DNA of 64,000 nt. Origin: Pelagimonas phthalicica (lineage in GTDB: Bacteria; Pseudomonadota; Alphaproteobacteria; Rhodobacterales; Rhodobacteraceae). Each line of letters opens with the position of its first letter. The stretch's first letter is position 1. A model generated the notes under the pieces. That model worked only from the letters and a program-made list of their open reading frames with translations. It ran no database searches and had not been told where the DNA came from. The DNA lies in the NCBI RefSeq assembly GCF_004364805.1, contig NZ_SOAP01000002.1, positions 186,001-250,000 on the forward strand, written 5' to 3'. A program made the position numbers and the translations under genes. Of this stretch, positions 38,815 through 47,573 are shown piece after piece.

Positions 38815-39723
38815 CTAGGCCGCAAAGGCCGTGCTTTGTTCCAGCATGGTCCAGACCTTTTCGATATTGGGGCTGAGCGTTTTTTGCGGGCGAAAGGCGC
38901 AGATATCAATCTCGAGCCGCCATTCCGGCCCGCCAATTGCGGAAATCGGCGCGGTGTCCAGCGGCTCTACGGCGCTTTGTGGCAGCCAGCCGATGCCATA
39001 GCCCGAGGCGATGACCTCTTTCAGCACATCCGACATGTCGCATTGCACGCGCTGCTTATAGGGCAGGGCGCCCTTGTTGCGGTCCAGAAGATGTTCGAAC
39101 AACCGGGTGAAATAAGCCTTTTGTGAATAGGTAATCAGAGGTACCGGGCGGGATTTGCTGCCGGGAAAGTCAAACCGGTCGCGTCGGGCGGGATCTTTGG
39201 AAGCATAGGGCTGAAATACGTCTTTGCGGATATGCAAGCGGCGATGCTGGGTGAGGTTGTCATGCACGGGAATGGCGGGGCAATCATGGGTGAACAGGAT
39301 ATCCGCATCCCCGGCCAGATAGCGCGCCACCACATCGCTGGTTGCCCCGACAATCACCGAAAAGGAACTGCGATTGCGATCGCCAAACGCATCCAGAATC
39401 CGTTTGAATTCAGACCGCGCCAGCACCGAGGGCATGGCGATGCGCACCTGTGTCATCACGTCGAACTGGCTGGCGCGGATCGACGAGCGCGCTTCGAACA
39501 GGCGCTCAACGGCGATGCGGGCGCTGTCGCGAAACTGCTCGCCCGCATCGGTCAGGCGCACCGGCGATGCGCCCTTGATCACCAGAGGTGTGCCAAGCCA
39601 CTGTTCCAGCGACTGAATGCGTCGCGAAAAGGCGGCCTGGCTGACATTGCGGAACTCGGCGGCCCGGGTGAAGTTTCTCAGATCCACAAGGGCGAGAAAA
39701 TCTTCGAGCCAGCGAACGTCCAT
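38815..39723 (-). CDS. LysR-family transcriptional regulator
   Basis: A 302-residue LysR regulator: N-terminal winged helix-turn-helix MDVRWLEDFLALVDLRNFTRA with SQAAFSRRIQSLEQWLGT, and a C-terminal effector-binding domain (about 90-300). It lies 36 nt downstream of the glutamate dehydrogenase gene on the same strand, not divergent as is usual for LysR targets, so the two are probably co-transcribed. A role in controlling gdh or nitrogen metabolism is possible but not shown. Confidence 0.88.
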   Translation of the reverse strand: MDVRWLEDFLALVDLRNFTRAAEFRNVSQAAFSRRIQSLEQWLGTPLVIKGASPVRLTDAGEQFRDSARIAVERLFEARSSIRASQFDVMTQVRIAMPSVLARSEFKRILDAFGDRNRSSFSVIVGATSDVVARYLAGDADILFTHDCPAIPVHDNLTQHRRLHIRKDVFQPYASKDPARRDRFDFPGSKSRPVPLITYSQKAYFTRLFEHLLDRNKGALPYKQRVQCDMSDVLKEVIASGYGIGWLPQSAVEPLDTAPISAIGGPEWRLEIDICAFRPQKTLSPNIEKVWTMLEQSTAFAA

Positions 39724-39759
39724 GATGTCTTTCCTTGCGCTGCGCTGGGTCCCTCAGCG

Positions 39760-41160
39760 CTAGAGGCCGATGGCCCGGTAGTAATCAGCAATGCGCGCGA
39801 TGGTGACAGCATAGGCGGCGGTGCGCAAGGTGGCGTCGGGCATCTCTTTTTGCCGGGCCATGATGTCGTCAAAGGCGCGGGTCATGATTTCCTCAAGCCC
39901 CGAACGCACCACATCAATCTCGCTGGTATCACGGGCAATCAAGCGGCGCTGGTCATCCGCCAGCGGGCGGCCCGAGATCCCTTCGAGAGCCGAGACAACC
40001 GCCTGACCGGAACTGGCGGTCTGGCGCTTGTCCATCAGGCCAAAGGGCAGGTGGGTGATGTTCTTGACCCATTCAAAATAGCTGACCACCACACCGCCGG
40101 CATTCACATAGAGGTCGGGCAAAACGACAACACCGCGCTCGGTCAGGATGTCTTCGGCCTCGGCGGTGATCGGGCCATTGGCGGCCTCGACGATCAGTTG
40201 ATATTTGGCATCACGGCAATTGGCGGCGGTGATGGCGTTTTCCTTGGCCGCCGGGATCAGGATATCGGCCTCCATATAGGTCAGCCCATCGCTGCTGGTG
40301 GTCGTTTCCGCGCCGGGGAAATGGGTGATCGAGCCGGTGGCATTGCGGTGTTTGACGACGGCCTCGACATCCAGCCCCAGCGGATCAAAGATCGCCCCGT
40401 CATGTTCGACAATCCCGGTGATGATCGCGCCATCTTCGGCCAGGAATTTCGCGGCGTGATAGCCGACATTGCCAAAGCCCTGCACAACCACGGTCAGGCC
40501 CTTGGCGGTCTTTTGCCCGGACACGGGGGGCGTGTCGGGGTGGTTGAGATAGGCGTTCAGCGCATATTGCACGCCGCGCCCGGTGGCCTCGACCCGGCCC
40601 TCGATGCCACCGCGCACCACCGGCTTGCCGGTGACACAGGCCGCCTGGTTGATCGCGTCCGAGGTGCCGATCTTGCGGTATTCATCCGCCATCCAGGCCA
40701 TTTCACGTTCACCGGTGCCCATATCGGGGGCTGGGACGTTGCGGCCGGGATGGATCAGGTCGCGACGCGCCAATTCCTGGGTAAAGCGGCGGGTGATATG
40801 TTCCAGCTCATCCTCGGACCAATCGGCGGGATTGATCTGCAACGCGCCTTTGGAGCCGCCAAAGGGGATGTTCACCAGCGCGCATTTCAGGCTCATCAGG
40901 GTGGCGAGCGCCTCGACCTCGTCCTGATTGGCATCGGGCGCATAACGAATGCCGCCTTTGACCGGTTCGATATGCTCGCTGTGAACCGAACGCCAACCGA
41001 TAAAGCTGTGGATGCGTCCGCGCAGTTTCACACCAAAGCGCACCGCATAGGTGGAATTGCACTGCGCGATGCGTTCAGCCAGCCCTTCGGGGAGGTCGAC
41101 TTGTGCGGTGGCTGTATCGATGAAATGCTCGACGCTTTCGAGGAAGTTTTGTTGTGCCAT
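39760..41160 (-). CDS. Glu/Leu/Phe/Val dehydrogenase family, glutamate dehydrogenase
   Basis: Interconverts glutamate and 2-oxoglutarate plus ammonia. The 466-residue protein has the catalytic lysine motif KCALVNIPFGGSKGAL, PVKGGIRYAPD substrate-binding region, NVPAPDMGTGEREMAW, and the Rossmann segment VVQGFGNVGYHAAKFL. The N-terminal helix MAQQNFLESVEHFIDTA and overall layout fit the NAD-type GDH of roseobacters. A LysR gene follows. The cofactor cannot be set firmly by eye. Confidence 0.9.
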   Translation of the reverse strand: MAQQNFLESVEHFIDTATAQVDLPEGLAERIAQCNSTYAVRFGVKLRGRIHSFIGWRSVHSEHIEPVKGGIRYAPDANQDEVEALATLMSLKCALVNIPFGGSKGALQINPADWSEDELEHITRRFTQELARRDLIHPGRNVPAPDMGTGEREMAWMADEYRKIGTSDAINQAACVTGKPVVRGGIEGRVEATGRGVQYALNAYLNHPDTPPVSGQKTAKGLTVVVQGFGNVGYHAAKFLAEDGAIITGIVEHDGAIFDPLGLDVEAVVKHRNATGSITHFPGAETTTSSDGLTYMEADILIPAAKENAITAANCRDAKYQLIVEAANGPITAEAEDILTERGVVVLPDLYVNAGGVVVSYFEWVKNITHLPFGLMDKRQTASSGQAVVSALEGISGRPLADDQRRLIARDTSEIDVVRSGLEEIMTRAFDDIMARQKEMPDATLRTAAYAVTIARIADYYRAIGL

Positions 41161-41289
41161 TGGCCCGTTTGCCCTGTTGTAGATTTGCGCAGAGAAACCT
41201 CAGGAGGGGGCCAGGTGTCCAATGCAGATATTGCATCACTGATGTGGTGTTTGCGCTAATGGTCGGGAATGGGTGGGCTAGTTTGCCTA

Positions 41290-41439
41290 CCGGATTGCGG
41301 GCAATCCGGTTCGCGCCCGACCCCGCCCCCCAGGGCGGGCGCGAAATAAATGCAAGGGGTCGCCAGGTCGCGCCGTTTTGGAGGAAAAGACCCGCTCATC
41401 AAGCTCAAATGCGCCCACCCTCGGTGCCGGGCGCGAACC
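41290..41439. repeat. Composite inverted repeat, left copy
   Basis: A ~150-bp unit made of three parts: a perfect hairpin CCGGATTG-CGGG-CAATCCGG (41290-41309), a GC-rich block bounded by TTCGCGCCCG and CGGGCGCGAA (41310-41345), a ~65-nt variable middle, and GCGCCCACCCTCGG with GGGCGCGAACC (41411-41439). The same parts in the same order occur on the opposite strand at 48019-48169. It fills most of the gap between the gdh and fasciclin genes. Confidence 0.85.
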
Positions 41440-41482
41440 TGCGGTAGGACTACTTTGAGAGGCTTGACTGGGCAGCCAGACG

Positions 41483-41512
41483 AAAAAAGAGCGACCACAA
41501 GGGCCGCTCTTT
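41483..41512 (-). terminator. Terminator of the fasciclin gene
   Basis: AAAGAGCG and CGCTCTTT form an 8-bp stem; on the minus strand it ends in six T. It lies 20 nt beyond the fasciclin gene stop at 41532. Confidence 0.82.
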
Positions 41513-41531
41513 CCTGGAAATCAACGTGAGA

Positions 41532-42035
41532 TCAGTGGCAATCGGGGCGGGTGCCGGGCAGCAGCACTTTGTCCACCACATGGATCACACCGTTTTCAGC
41601 CTGAATATCGGCGATGATCACATTGGCCATCTGCCCGGTGCCATCGGCGATCATCACACCTTCGCCACCGGCAGTGATGCACAGACGTTCTGAGGCCAGC
41701 AGCGGCTTGAAATAGTTCGAGCCCTGCGGAATATCAGCCGCCGCCAATTTGCGATCATCCACGTGATACAGCAGTACATCCGTCAACTGTTGCTTGTTCT
41801 CAGGCTTGAGCAGCGTGTCGACGGTGCCTTCGGGCAGGGCGGCAAAGGCGTCATTCACCGGGGCGTAAACGGTAAACGGACCGGGGCCCGCCAGAGTCTC
41901 GGCCAGACCGGCGGCCTGAACGGCGGCGACCAGCGTGCTAAACCGCTCATCCCCGGCGGCAATATCCACAATGCTCGAGGCCTGAGCGGTTGCGGCGGTC
42001 AGGGCAAAGGCGGCGGCTGCGATGGTGGTTTTCAT
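41532..42035 (-). CDS. Fasciclin (FAS1)-domain secreted protein
   Basis: A 167-residue periplasmic or secreted protein. The signal peptide MKTTIAAAAFALTAATAQA is followed by one FAS1 domain (FSTLVAAVQAAGLAETLAGP, then FTVYAPVNDAFAALP, VIIADIQAENGVIHVVDKVLLP). FAS1 proteins mediate adhesion or bind hydrophobic ligands. The ATG at 42035 has GGGAG 7 nt upstream. It lies on the same strand just after chrR but is separated by the chrR terminator, so it has its own promoter. It lies inside the repeat-bounded RpoE-ChrR segment, which suggests a link to the stress response. Confidence 0.88.
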   Translation of the reverse strand: MKTTIAAAAFALTAATAQASSIVDIAAGDERFSTLVAAVQAAGLAETLAGPGPFTVYAPVNDAFAALPEGTVDTLLKPENKQQLTDVLLYHVDDRKLAAADIPQGSNYFKPLLASERLCITAGGEGVMIADGTGQMANVIIADIQAENGVIHVVDKVLLPGTRPDCH

Positions 42036-42171
42036 TGAAATTCTCCCTTGGGTTTCGGAGGACAACTGTCCCTGTTTGTGATGGTTCACATGGCTGTTAC
42101 GCGGGGAGGTTGCGAGCGGTTCACTGAGTTCACGAATATGTTATGACTGCGTGATAAGGTGTTGCCCTAAA

Positions 42172-42200
42172 ACAAAAAAGCCGCCTCAAAGGGCGGCTTT
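42172..42200 (-). terminator. rpoE-chrR terminator
   Basis: AAAGCCGCC and GGCGGCTTT form a 9-bp stem with a 6-nt loop; on the minus strand it is followed by a T-run (TTTTTTGTTTT). It lies 19 nt beyond the chrR stop. Confidence 0.85.
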
Positions 42201-42218
42201 CTTGCGGAGTGTAATAGG

Positions 42219-42854
42219 TCAAATTCGTATGAAGGGCTGCACCAATCGCGGGATCAGAGATGAGAAGCGCAAAGGCGCATCCGTGGCCGCCAGACAGATA
42301 CACGGATCCCCCTCATCAGCGATGGGGGTATGCTCCAAATCATCATCCGCCACCTCAAGATCACCGACGCCATACCGCCCGGTCTCGTCGCTGAAACTGC
42401 CCTGCAGGACAAGGGTCAGCTCCAGCCCGTTATGGCTGTGATCGGGCACCGCCCGGCCACCGGGAATATAAAGCAGGCGCGCCGTGCCTTGCTCGCTGGC
42501 CGAGACAATGCATTGCCGCACGCCCATACCAACCGTTTTCCAACGTGGCGGTTTGCCCTTGAGCGCCTGCATGACCGGGCCGGGAAACACGCCAGAGCGC
42601 GGATAGACCGGTTTTTCGCGCACCGGCGCGTCCAACTGGGCAAAGACCTTATCCTTTAACCCGGCAGAGATCCGCGTTTCCGCCACCTCTTCCAACAGGG
42701 TACCGCCGATGGTCTGATGCGCCTCAAGTGCTGCGCGGCACTCAAGGCACATGGACACATGCGCCGCCACAACCATGGCAAAGGGAAAATCCAAGCTGCC
42801 AGCCGCATAGGCTGCCAGCAGGTGATCGGGGATATGATGGGTGATTGCGCTCAT
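42219..42854 (-). CDS. chrR: ChrR-type zinc anti-sigma factor with cupin domain
   Basis: Zinc-dependent anti-sigma factor that holds RpoE inactive until singlet oxygen or organic peroxide appears. The 211-residue product has the N-terminal zinc site: His7, His32, Cys36 and Cys39 (AAHVSMCLEC), equivalent to the ligands of Rhodobacter sphaeroides ChrR. The C-terminal cupin-like domain has VPDHSHNGLELTLVLQGSF. The start lies 1 nt after the rpoE stop, so the two are coupled. Identification is firm. Confidence 0.93.
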   Translation of the reverse strand: MSAITHHIPDHLLAAYAAGSLDFPFAMVVAAHVSMCLECRAALEAHQTIGGTLLEEVAETRISAGLKDKVFAQLDAPVREKPVYPRSGVFPGPVMQALKGKPPRWKTVGMGVRQCIVSASEQGTARLLYIPGGRAVPDHSHNGLELTLVLQGSFSDETGRYGVGDLEVADDDLEHTPIADEGDPCICLAATDAPLRFSSLIPRLVQPFIRI

Positions 42855-42855
42855 C

Positions 42856-43503
42856 TTATCGCATGCCCTTCAATTCATGTCTCAAACGTTCCAGCCCTAG
42901 GCGGATACGGGATTTAATGGTTCCAAGCGGAAGGCCGGTTTTGCTGCTGATATCCTGATGGCTCAACTCGCCAAAATAGGCCTGTTCTATGATCTCTCTC
43001 TGGTCCGGTTTCAGCGAGGAAAGCGCCTCTTTCAGATGGGCGGCCTCTTGGTCCACCGCCAGGATCTGGCTGGCATCGGGTTCTGTTCCGGGATCTTCGC
43101 GCAGCTCTTCGGGGACGGGGCGGTTTTCGCGGCGCAGATGGTCAATCTGACGATTGCGCGCGATCTGATAGATCCAGGCCGAGACCGGCGCGCGGTGCGG
43201 ATCGAACTGCTCGGCCTTGCGCCAGACCGCCAGCATCACCTCTTGCACGATCTCTTCGGCCTGATTGGGGGGCGTGCCGGACCGCATCACAAACCCCTTG
43301 AGCCGGGGCGCAAAGAAGTCAAACAAATTGGCAAAGGCCGCCCGGTCGCGTTGATCGCGCACCTCAAGCATCCAAAGCGTTTGCTGCGATATCTCTGCCT
43401 TGGGCGGGGCCAATGGCGTCACCTCCTTTTGCAGCGCTGCCGGATGCACCGCCGCTGGCGCGCCTTTCAAACGCGGGGATATATCGCTGATTTTGTTCAA
43501 CAT
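42856..43503 (-). CDS. rpoE: ECF sigma factor RpoE (singlet oxygen response)
   Basis: Sigma factor of the photooxidative stress response. From the ATG at 43503 it has 215 residues: a ~45-residue variable N-terminus, then sigma-2 (ANLFDFFAPRLKGFVMRSG, EEIVQEVMLAVWRKAEQFD, WIYQIARNRQIDHLRRE) and sigma-4 (LKPDQREIIEQAYFGELSHQ, LPLGTIKSRIRLGLERLR). It is followed by chrR 1 nt later. A RpoE-type promoter on the same strand ends only 5 nt before this ATG, so the transcript would be nearly leaderless or the real start is further in. Autoregulation is likely. Confidence 0.92.
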   Translation of the reverse strand: MLNKISDISPRLKGAPAAVHPAALQKEVTPLAPPKAEISQQTLWMLEVRDQRDRAAFANLFDFFAPRLKGFVMRSGTPPNQAEEIVQEVMLAVWRKAEQFDPHRAPVSAWIYQIARNRQIDHLRRENRPVPEELREDPGTEPDASQILAVDQEAAHLKEALSSLKPDQREIIEQAYFGELSHQDISSKTGLPLGTIKSRIRLGLERLRHELKGMR

Positions 43504-43507
43504 ACCC

Positions 43508-43537
43508 CGATTACGCAAGCATTGAAAAATCGGATCA
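43508..43537 (-). promoter_or_regulatory. RpoE-type promoter for rpoE-chrR
   Basis: On the minus strand TGATCC (43537-43532) is followed after 18 nt by TAATCG (43513-43508). TGATCC is the -35 element of RpoE promoters in Rhodobacter. The -10 lies 5 nt before the rpoE ATG. Confidence 0.55.
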
Positions 43538-43544
43538 CTTTTTT

Positions 43545-43574
43545 TGATCCGAAATGCGGGTTTTCTCGTAACCA
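43545..43574 (+). promoter_or_regulatory. RpoE-type promoter for the divergent lipid operon
   Basis: TGATCC (43545-43550), 18 nt, then TAACCA (43569-43574). It has the same layout as the promoter on the other strand, with the two -35 elements 7 nt apart, back to back. The start codon of the first gene is at 43605. Confidence 0.6.
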
Positions 43575-43604
43575 GATCAAACCACGTAAGATTTCGGAGC
43601 TTTC

Positions 43605-44885
43605 ATGACGTTTCAATCCCGCCCCATCGCCCCGCAGCGTATCGCGATCATTGGCGGAGGCATCTCGGGTCTGGCATCGGCCTACCTGTTGGCACCCCAT
43701 CATGCGGTCACTGTGTTTGAGGCCGCGCCGCGACTGGGCGGCCATGCGCGCACCGTGATGGCGGGGATGCGGGGGGATCAGCCGGTCGATACCGGGTTTA
43801 TCGTCTTTAACTACGCCAATTACCCGCATCTGACTCGCATGTTCCACGATCTCGACGTGCCGGTGGCCAAAAGCGATATGAGCTTTGGGGCCTCGATCAA
43901 TGACGGACGGGTGGAATATGGGCTCAAGGATCTCAAGGCGCTGACCGCCCAGCCCAGCAATCTGGCGCGGCCCGGTTTCCTGCGCATGGTGCGCGATATC
44001 CTGCGCTTCAACGCCAATGCCGAACGGCTGTCCAGCGATGACAGCCTCACCATTGGCGAGCTGATGGATGAGATGCGTTTGGGCGATTGGTTCCAGCGTT
44101 TTTACCTGATGCCGCTTTGCGGGGCGATCTGGTCGACGCCGCCTTCGGAAATCCGCAAATTTCCGGCCCGCGCCCTGGTGCAGTTTTTCCGCAATCACGC
44201 CTTGCTCAGCACCTCGGGGCAGCATCAATGGTGGACCGTGGATGGCGGGAGCCGCGAATATGTCACCCGGTTGGAGCAGCATCTGAAATCGCGCGGTGTG
44301 GTGATGCGTCTGGGCACGCCGGTGCAAACGGTGCGCCGGGATGGCCAGCAGAGCTTCGTTGAGACCGGGCAGGGGGCAGAGGCACCCTTTGATCAGGTGA
44401 TCTTTGCCTGCCATTCCGATCAGGTCCTGCGCCTGTTGGAAAAGCCAACGATGGAGGAGGCGCAGGCGCTTGGCGCGATCCGCTTTCAGGATAATGAGAT
44501 GATCCTGCATCGCGACACCCGTCAGATGCCGCGCCGCCCCTCGGTCTGGTCCAGCTGGGTCTACAAGGCCGACACCACCCGCCCGGAACCCGCCATTGGT
44601 GTTACCTATTGGATGAACCGGCTGCAGAATATCGACGAAAAGGACCCGCTCTTTGTGTCGCTGAACCCGTCCGAGCCGGTGGATGAGCGGTTGATCTATG
44701 ACCAGACCACATTCCGCCACCCGGTCTTTGACGGTCCGGCTTTGCGCGCGCAGCGCCAGTTGACGGCGTTGCAAGGGCAGAACAACACCTGGTTTGCCGG
44801 GGCCTATACGCGCCATGGTTTCCATGAAGACGGGTTTGCCAGTGCGGCGCGCATTGCCCGGTTGATGGAGCGTCAACCGGCATGA
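43605..44885 (+). CDS. FAD-dependent oxidoreductase (amine oxidase family), RpoE-operon type
   Basis: A 426-residue flavoprotein beginning RIAIIGGGISGLASAYLL (FAD Rossmann motif), with GGHARTV and VDTGFIVFNYANYPHLTRMF; the C-terminus has WFAGAYTRHGFHEDGFASA. Homologues sit beside cyclopropane-fatty-acid-type methyltransferases in RpoE-ChrR regulons and act on membrane fatty acids; in Rhodobacter such genes are tied to furan fatty acid formation. It is the first gene of a five-gene operon and overlaps the next by 4 nt. Exact reaction is not determined from sequence. Confidence 0.85.
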   Translation: MTFQSRPIAPQRIAIIGGGISGLASAYLLAPHHAVTVFEAAPRLGGHARTVMAGMRGDQPVDTGFIVFNYANYPHLTRMFHDLDVPVAKSDMSFGASINDGRVEYGLKDLKALTAQPSNLARPGFLRMVRDILRFNANAERLSSDDSLTIGELMDEMRLGDWFQRFYLMPLCGAIWSTPPSEIRKFPARALVQFFRNHALLSTSGQHQWWTVDGGSREYVTRLEQHLKSRGVVMRLGTPVQTVRRDGQQSFVETGQGAEAPFDQVIFACHSDQVLRLLEKPTMEEAQALGAIRFQDNEMILHRDTRQMPRRPSVWSSWVYKADTTRPEPAIGVTYWMNRLQNIDEKDPLFVSLNPSEPVDERLIYDQTTFRHPVFDGPALRAQRQLTALQGQNNTWFAGAYTRHGFHEDGFASAARIARLMERQPA

Positions 44886-45637
44886 TCACCCCAGCCGAAC
44901 ATATCCGGGGCAGCACGACCCATATCCGGTGCGGCGAGATCCGCCATGCTTTTCGCTATGGCGTCGACTTTGTGCTGATCGAACCCGAGGCGGATCAGCC
45001 CAGCCCGGGCCTGTTTTCCCGCAACAGGTTCAACCTGTTCTCGGTGCATGACCGCGATCATGGTGGGGTGTGGAAACAGGGCAGGGGGGCCACCTGGGCG
45101 CGTGAGGTGCTGCGCGAACACGGGCTGGATGAGGCCACGTGCCGGTTGTTCCTGCTGACGCAACCGCGCTTTCTGGCCTATGTTTTCAACCCGGTCAGCT
45201 TTTGGCTGGCCTATCGCGAGGGGGAGCTGCTGGCGGTGATTGCCGAGGTCTCGACCCCGTTCAAAGACCGCCATTCCTATCTGTGTCACGCACCGGATTT
45301 TGCGCCGATCACCGCGCAGACCCGGCTGAGTAAACCCAAGGCGCTGCATGTTTCGCCCTTCCAAGAGATCAAGGGCAGCTATGGCTTTACCTTTGATATT
45401 GGGCCTGACCGTTTTGCCATCGCAATCAAGCACCGCAATGACAGCCAAGGCGTGAACGCCACCCTTAGCGGCACCCGCGCGCCGATGACCAATCGCGGGC
45501 TGATCACCGCCAGCCTGCGCCGCCCGCTAGGCGCGCTGCGCACCATCGCGCTGATCTATTGGCAAGCCCTGCAACTCAAACTCAAAGGCGCGCGCTATCG
45601 CACGCGGCCAGAACCCCCAAAGACCGAGGTAACCTGA
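44882..45637 (+). CDS. DUF1365 family protein
   Basis: A 251-residue DUF1365 protein: HIRGSTTHIRCGEIRHAFRY at the start, FNPVSFWLAYREGELLAVIA in the middle, then KALHVSPFQEIKGSYGFTFD. DUF1365 genes nearly always sit between the FAD oxidoreductase and the Cfa-like methyltransferase, and are needed in other bacteria for modified fatty acids, although their activity is unclear. It overlaps the upstream gene by 4 nt and shares 1 nt (TGATG) with the next. Confidence 0.88.
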   Translation: MITPAEHIRGSTTHIRCGEIRHAFRYGVDFVLIEPEADQPSPGLFSRNRFNLFSVHDRDHGGVWKQGRGATWAREVLREHGLDEATCRLFLLTQPRFLAYVFNPVSFWLAYREGELLAVIAEVSTPFKDRHSYLCHAPDFAPITAQTRLSKPKALHVSPFQEIKGSYGFTFDIGPDRFAIAIKHRNDSQGVNATLSGTRAPMTNRGLITASLRRPLGALRTIALIYWQALQLKLKGARYRTRPEPPKTEVT

Positions 45638-46800
45638 TGCTCTTCCTAAGCAAACGCGTAAAGCATGACTTTCTCGACACCTGCGCGCAGATCCAGAAAG
45701 GCAGCCTCAAACTCCTGACGCCCGAGGGCGAGACCTATAATTTCGGCATGGGTGCCCCCGAGGCGGAAATGCAGATCCATGACTGGTCGGTCGTAACCGC
45801 CATTGCAGCGCGCGGCGATATTGGTCTGGGTGAAACCTATGTGGCGGGGCTGTGGGACAGTCCGTCGATCCAGACCCTGACCGAGGTTGCCTTGCTCAAT
45901 ATGAGCGCCTTTCAGGGCTATGTGTATGCCGGGTTCTGGAACAATCTGAAATTCCGGGTGGTGAACCAGTTGATGCGCGCCAATTCCCAGCGCGGAGCCT
46001 CGCGCAATATTCAGGCGCATTATGATGTGGGCAACAACTTCTACCAGCTCTGGCTGGACGAAGGCATGACCTATTCCTCGGCCCTGTTTGCCAAGGGGGA
46101 CAGCGATCTGATGCGCGGGCAGAACCGCAAATATGACCGCATTCTTGACCGGATCAATGGGCGCGAGAACGTGCTGGAAATCGGCTGTGGTTGGGGTGGC
46201 TTTGCCGAACGCGCTGCGGATCGCGGCCATGCGGTCAAGGCGCTGACCATCTCGCCCAGCCAAAAGGGCTATGCCGATGCGCGTCTGGATGGGCGGGCCG
46301 AGATCTGTTTGCAGGATTATCGCCAAAGCGGTGGCAGCTTTGACGCCATCGTCTCGATCGAGATGATCGAGGCAGTAGGCTCGCGCTATTGGCCGACCTA
46401 TTTCGCCACGCTGAAATCGCGCCTGTCCGAGGGCGGGCGCGCCCTGGTGCAGGCGATCACCGTGCCGGACAGTTATTTCGACACCTATCGCAAAACCTCT
46501 GATTTCATTCGCCATTATACCTTTCCGGGCGGCATGTTGCTATCGGATGAGGTGATCGCCAAACAGGCGGCGCAGGCGGGTTTGCAGGTCAGGGAAAGCT
46601 TTGCCTTTGGTCAGGATTACGCCCGCACCTGCGCCATGTGGGGGGACCGGTTAAACGATGCCTCCCGGAAGATCCGCAAACTGGGCTATGACGAAGGCTT
46701 CCTGCGCAGCTGGCGCTTTTACCTTGCCATCTGTTCGGCCTCCTTTGCGGTTGGCCAAACCAATGTGGTGCAAGTGGAGCTGGGTCATGCCAGCGCCTGA
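45637..46800 (+). CDS. Cyclopropane-fatty-acid synthase-like SAM methyltransferase
   Basis: A 387-residue SAM-dependent methyltransferase of the CFA synthase family, which modifies double bonds of membrane acyl chains. YDVGNNFYQLWLDEGMTYSS is the CFA signature, then VLEIGCGWGGFAERAADRGH the SAM site, and SIEMIEAVGSRYW with the family's bicarbonate-site residues; the C-terminus has FGQDYARTCAMW. The ATG at 45637 overlaps the DUF1365 stop by 1 nt; the longer in-frame start at 45559 is inside that gene and rejected. Confidence 0.9.
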   Translation: MLFLSKRVKHDFLDTCAQIQKGSLKLLTPEGETYNFGMGAPEAEMQIHDWSVVTAIAARGDIGLGETYVAGLWDSPSIQTLTEVALLNMSAFQGYVYAGFWNNLKFRVVNQLMRANSQRGASRNIQAHYDVGNNFYQLWLDEGMTYSSALFAKGDSDLMRGQNRKYDRILDRINGRENVLEIGCGWGGFAERAADRGHAVKALTISPSQKGYADARLDGRAEICLQDYRQSGGSFDAIVSIEMIEAVGSRYWPTYFATLKSRLSEGGRALVQAITVPDSYFDTYRKTSDFIRHYTFPGGMLLSDEVIAKQAAQAGLQVRESFAFGQDYARTCAMWGDRLNDASRKIRKLGYDEGFLRSWRFYLAICSASFAVGQTNVVQVELGHASA

Positions 46801-47533
46801 TCGCGAAACCATCTGGATCATCGGGGCCTCGGATGGGATCGGCGCGGCTTTGGCGCGCGGGTTTGCCATGCGCGGGGCCCGGCTGATCCTGTCGGCGCGC
46901 TCGGCAGATCGGTTGGATGACCTCGTGCGCGAGATCGGAACCGACCCGCATATTGCCCTGCCGCTGGATGTCAGCGACCGGGCCAGTCTGGAACAGGCGG
47001 TTGCGGCGGTGTCGGATATGGGCCCGGTGGACCGGGTGATCCATATGGCCGCCGCCTATGATCCGGGCCGCATTGACGAGATTGACGCCAAGACCGCCGC
47101 GCGCATTGTCAGCATCAATCTGACCGGTAGTTTTCATATCTCGCAACTGGCGCCCAGGGTGCTGCGACAGGGCGGGCAATTGGCCATGTGTGGCTCGATC
47201 GCGGGCTATTTCGGCCTGCCACAGGGGCAGATATATTCCGCCACCAAGGCCGGGGTGATCAACCTTGTGGAATCTTTGAAGGTCGAGCTGCAAGGCCGCA
47301 TTGACGTGCGCCTGATCAGCCCCGGTTTCGTCGATACACGCCTGACCCAGCGCAATGATTTCGACATGCCCGCCTTGATCACACCCGAGCTGGCCGCACG
47401 CGAAATCATCCACGGCCTGAACAGACGCAAGTTCGAGGTCCACTTTCCCCGTCGCCTGACCCTGGCGCTGAAACTCTTGCGCGCCTTGCCCTATTGGGCG
47501 GCGCTCCCCCTGACACAGAGGCTGGTGCGATGA
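46787..47533 (+). CDS. Short-chain dehydrogenase/reductase
   Basis: A 248-residue SDR enzyme: cofactor motif WIIGASDGIGAALARGFAMR, NAG-equivalent MAAAYDPG, and the catalytic SIAGYFGLPQGQIYSATKAG with Ser, Tyr and Lys. It belongs to the RpoE operon and starts 14 nt inside the end of the methyltransferase gene. It probably acts on a lipid or a stress-damaged metabolite. The earlier in-frame start (46658) lies deep in the previous gene and is rejected. Confidence 0.88.
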   Translation: MPAPDRETIWIIGASDGIGAALARGFAMRGARLILSARSADRLDDLVREIGTDPHIALPLDVSDRASLEQAVAAVSDMGPVDRVIHMAAAYDPGRIDEIDAKTAARIVSINLTGSFHISQLAPRVLRQGGQLAMCGSIAGYFGLPQGQIYSATKAGVINLVESLKVELQGRIDVRLISPGFVDTRLTQRNDFDMPALITPELAAREIIHGLNRRKFEVHFPRRLTLALKLLRALPYWAALPLTQRLVR

Positions 47534-47573
47534 TGCGCGCGCTGCAACTCCCCCTCACAAAGAGACTTCCCTC

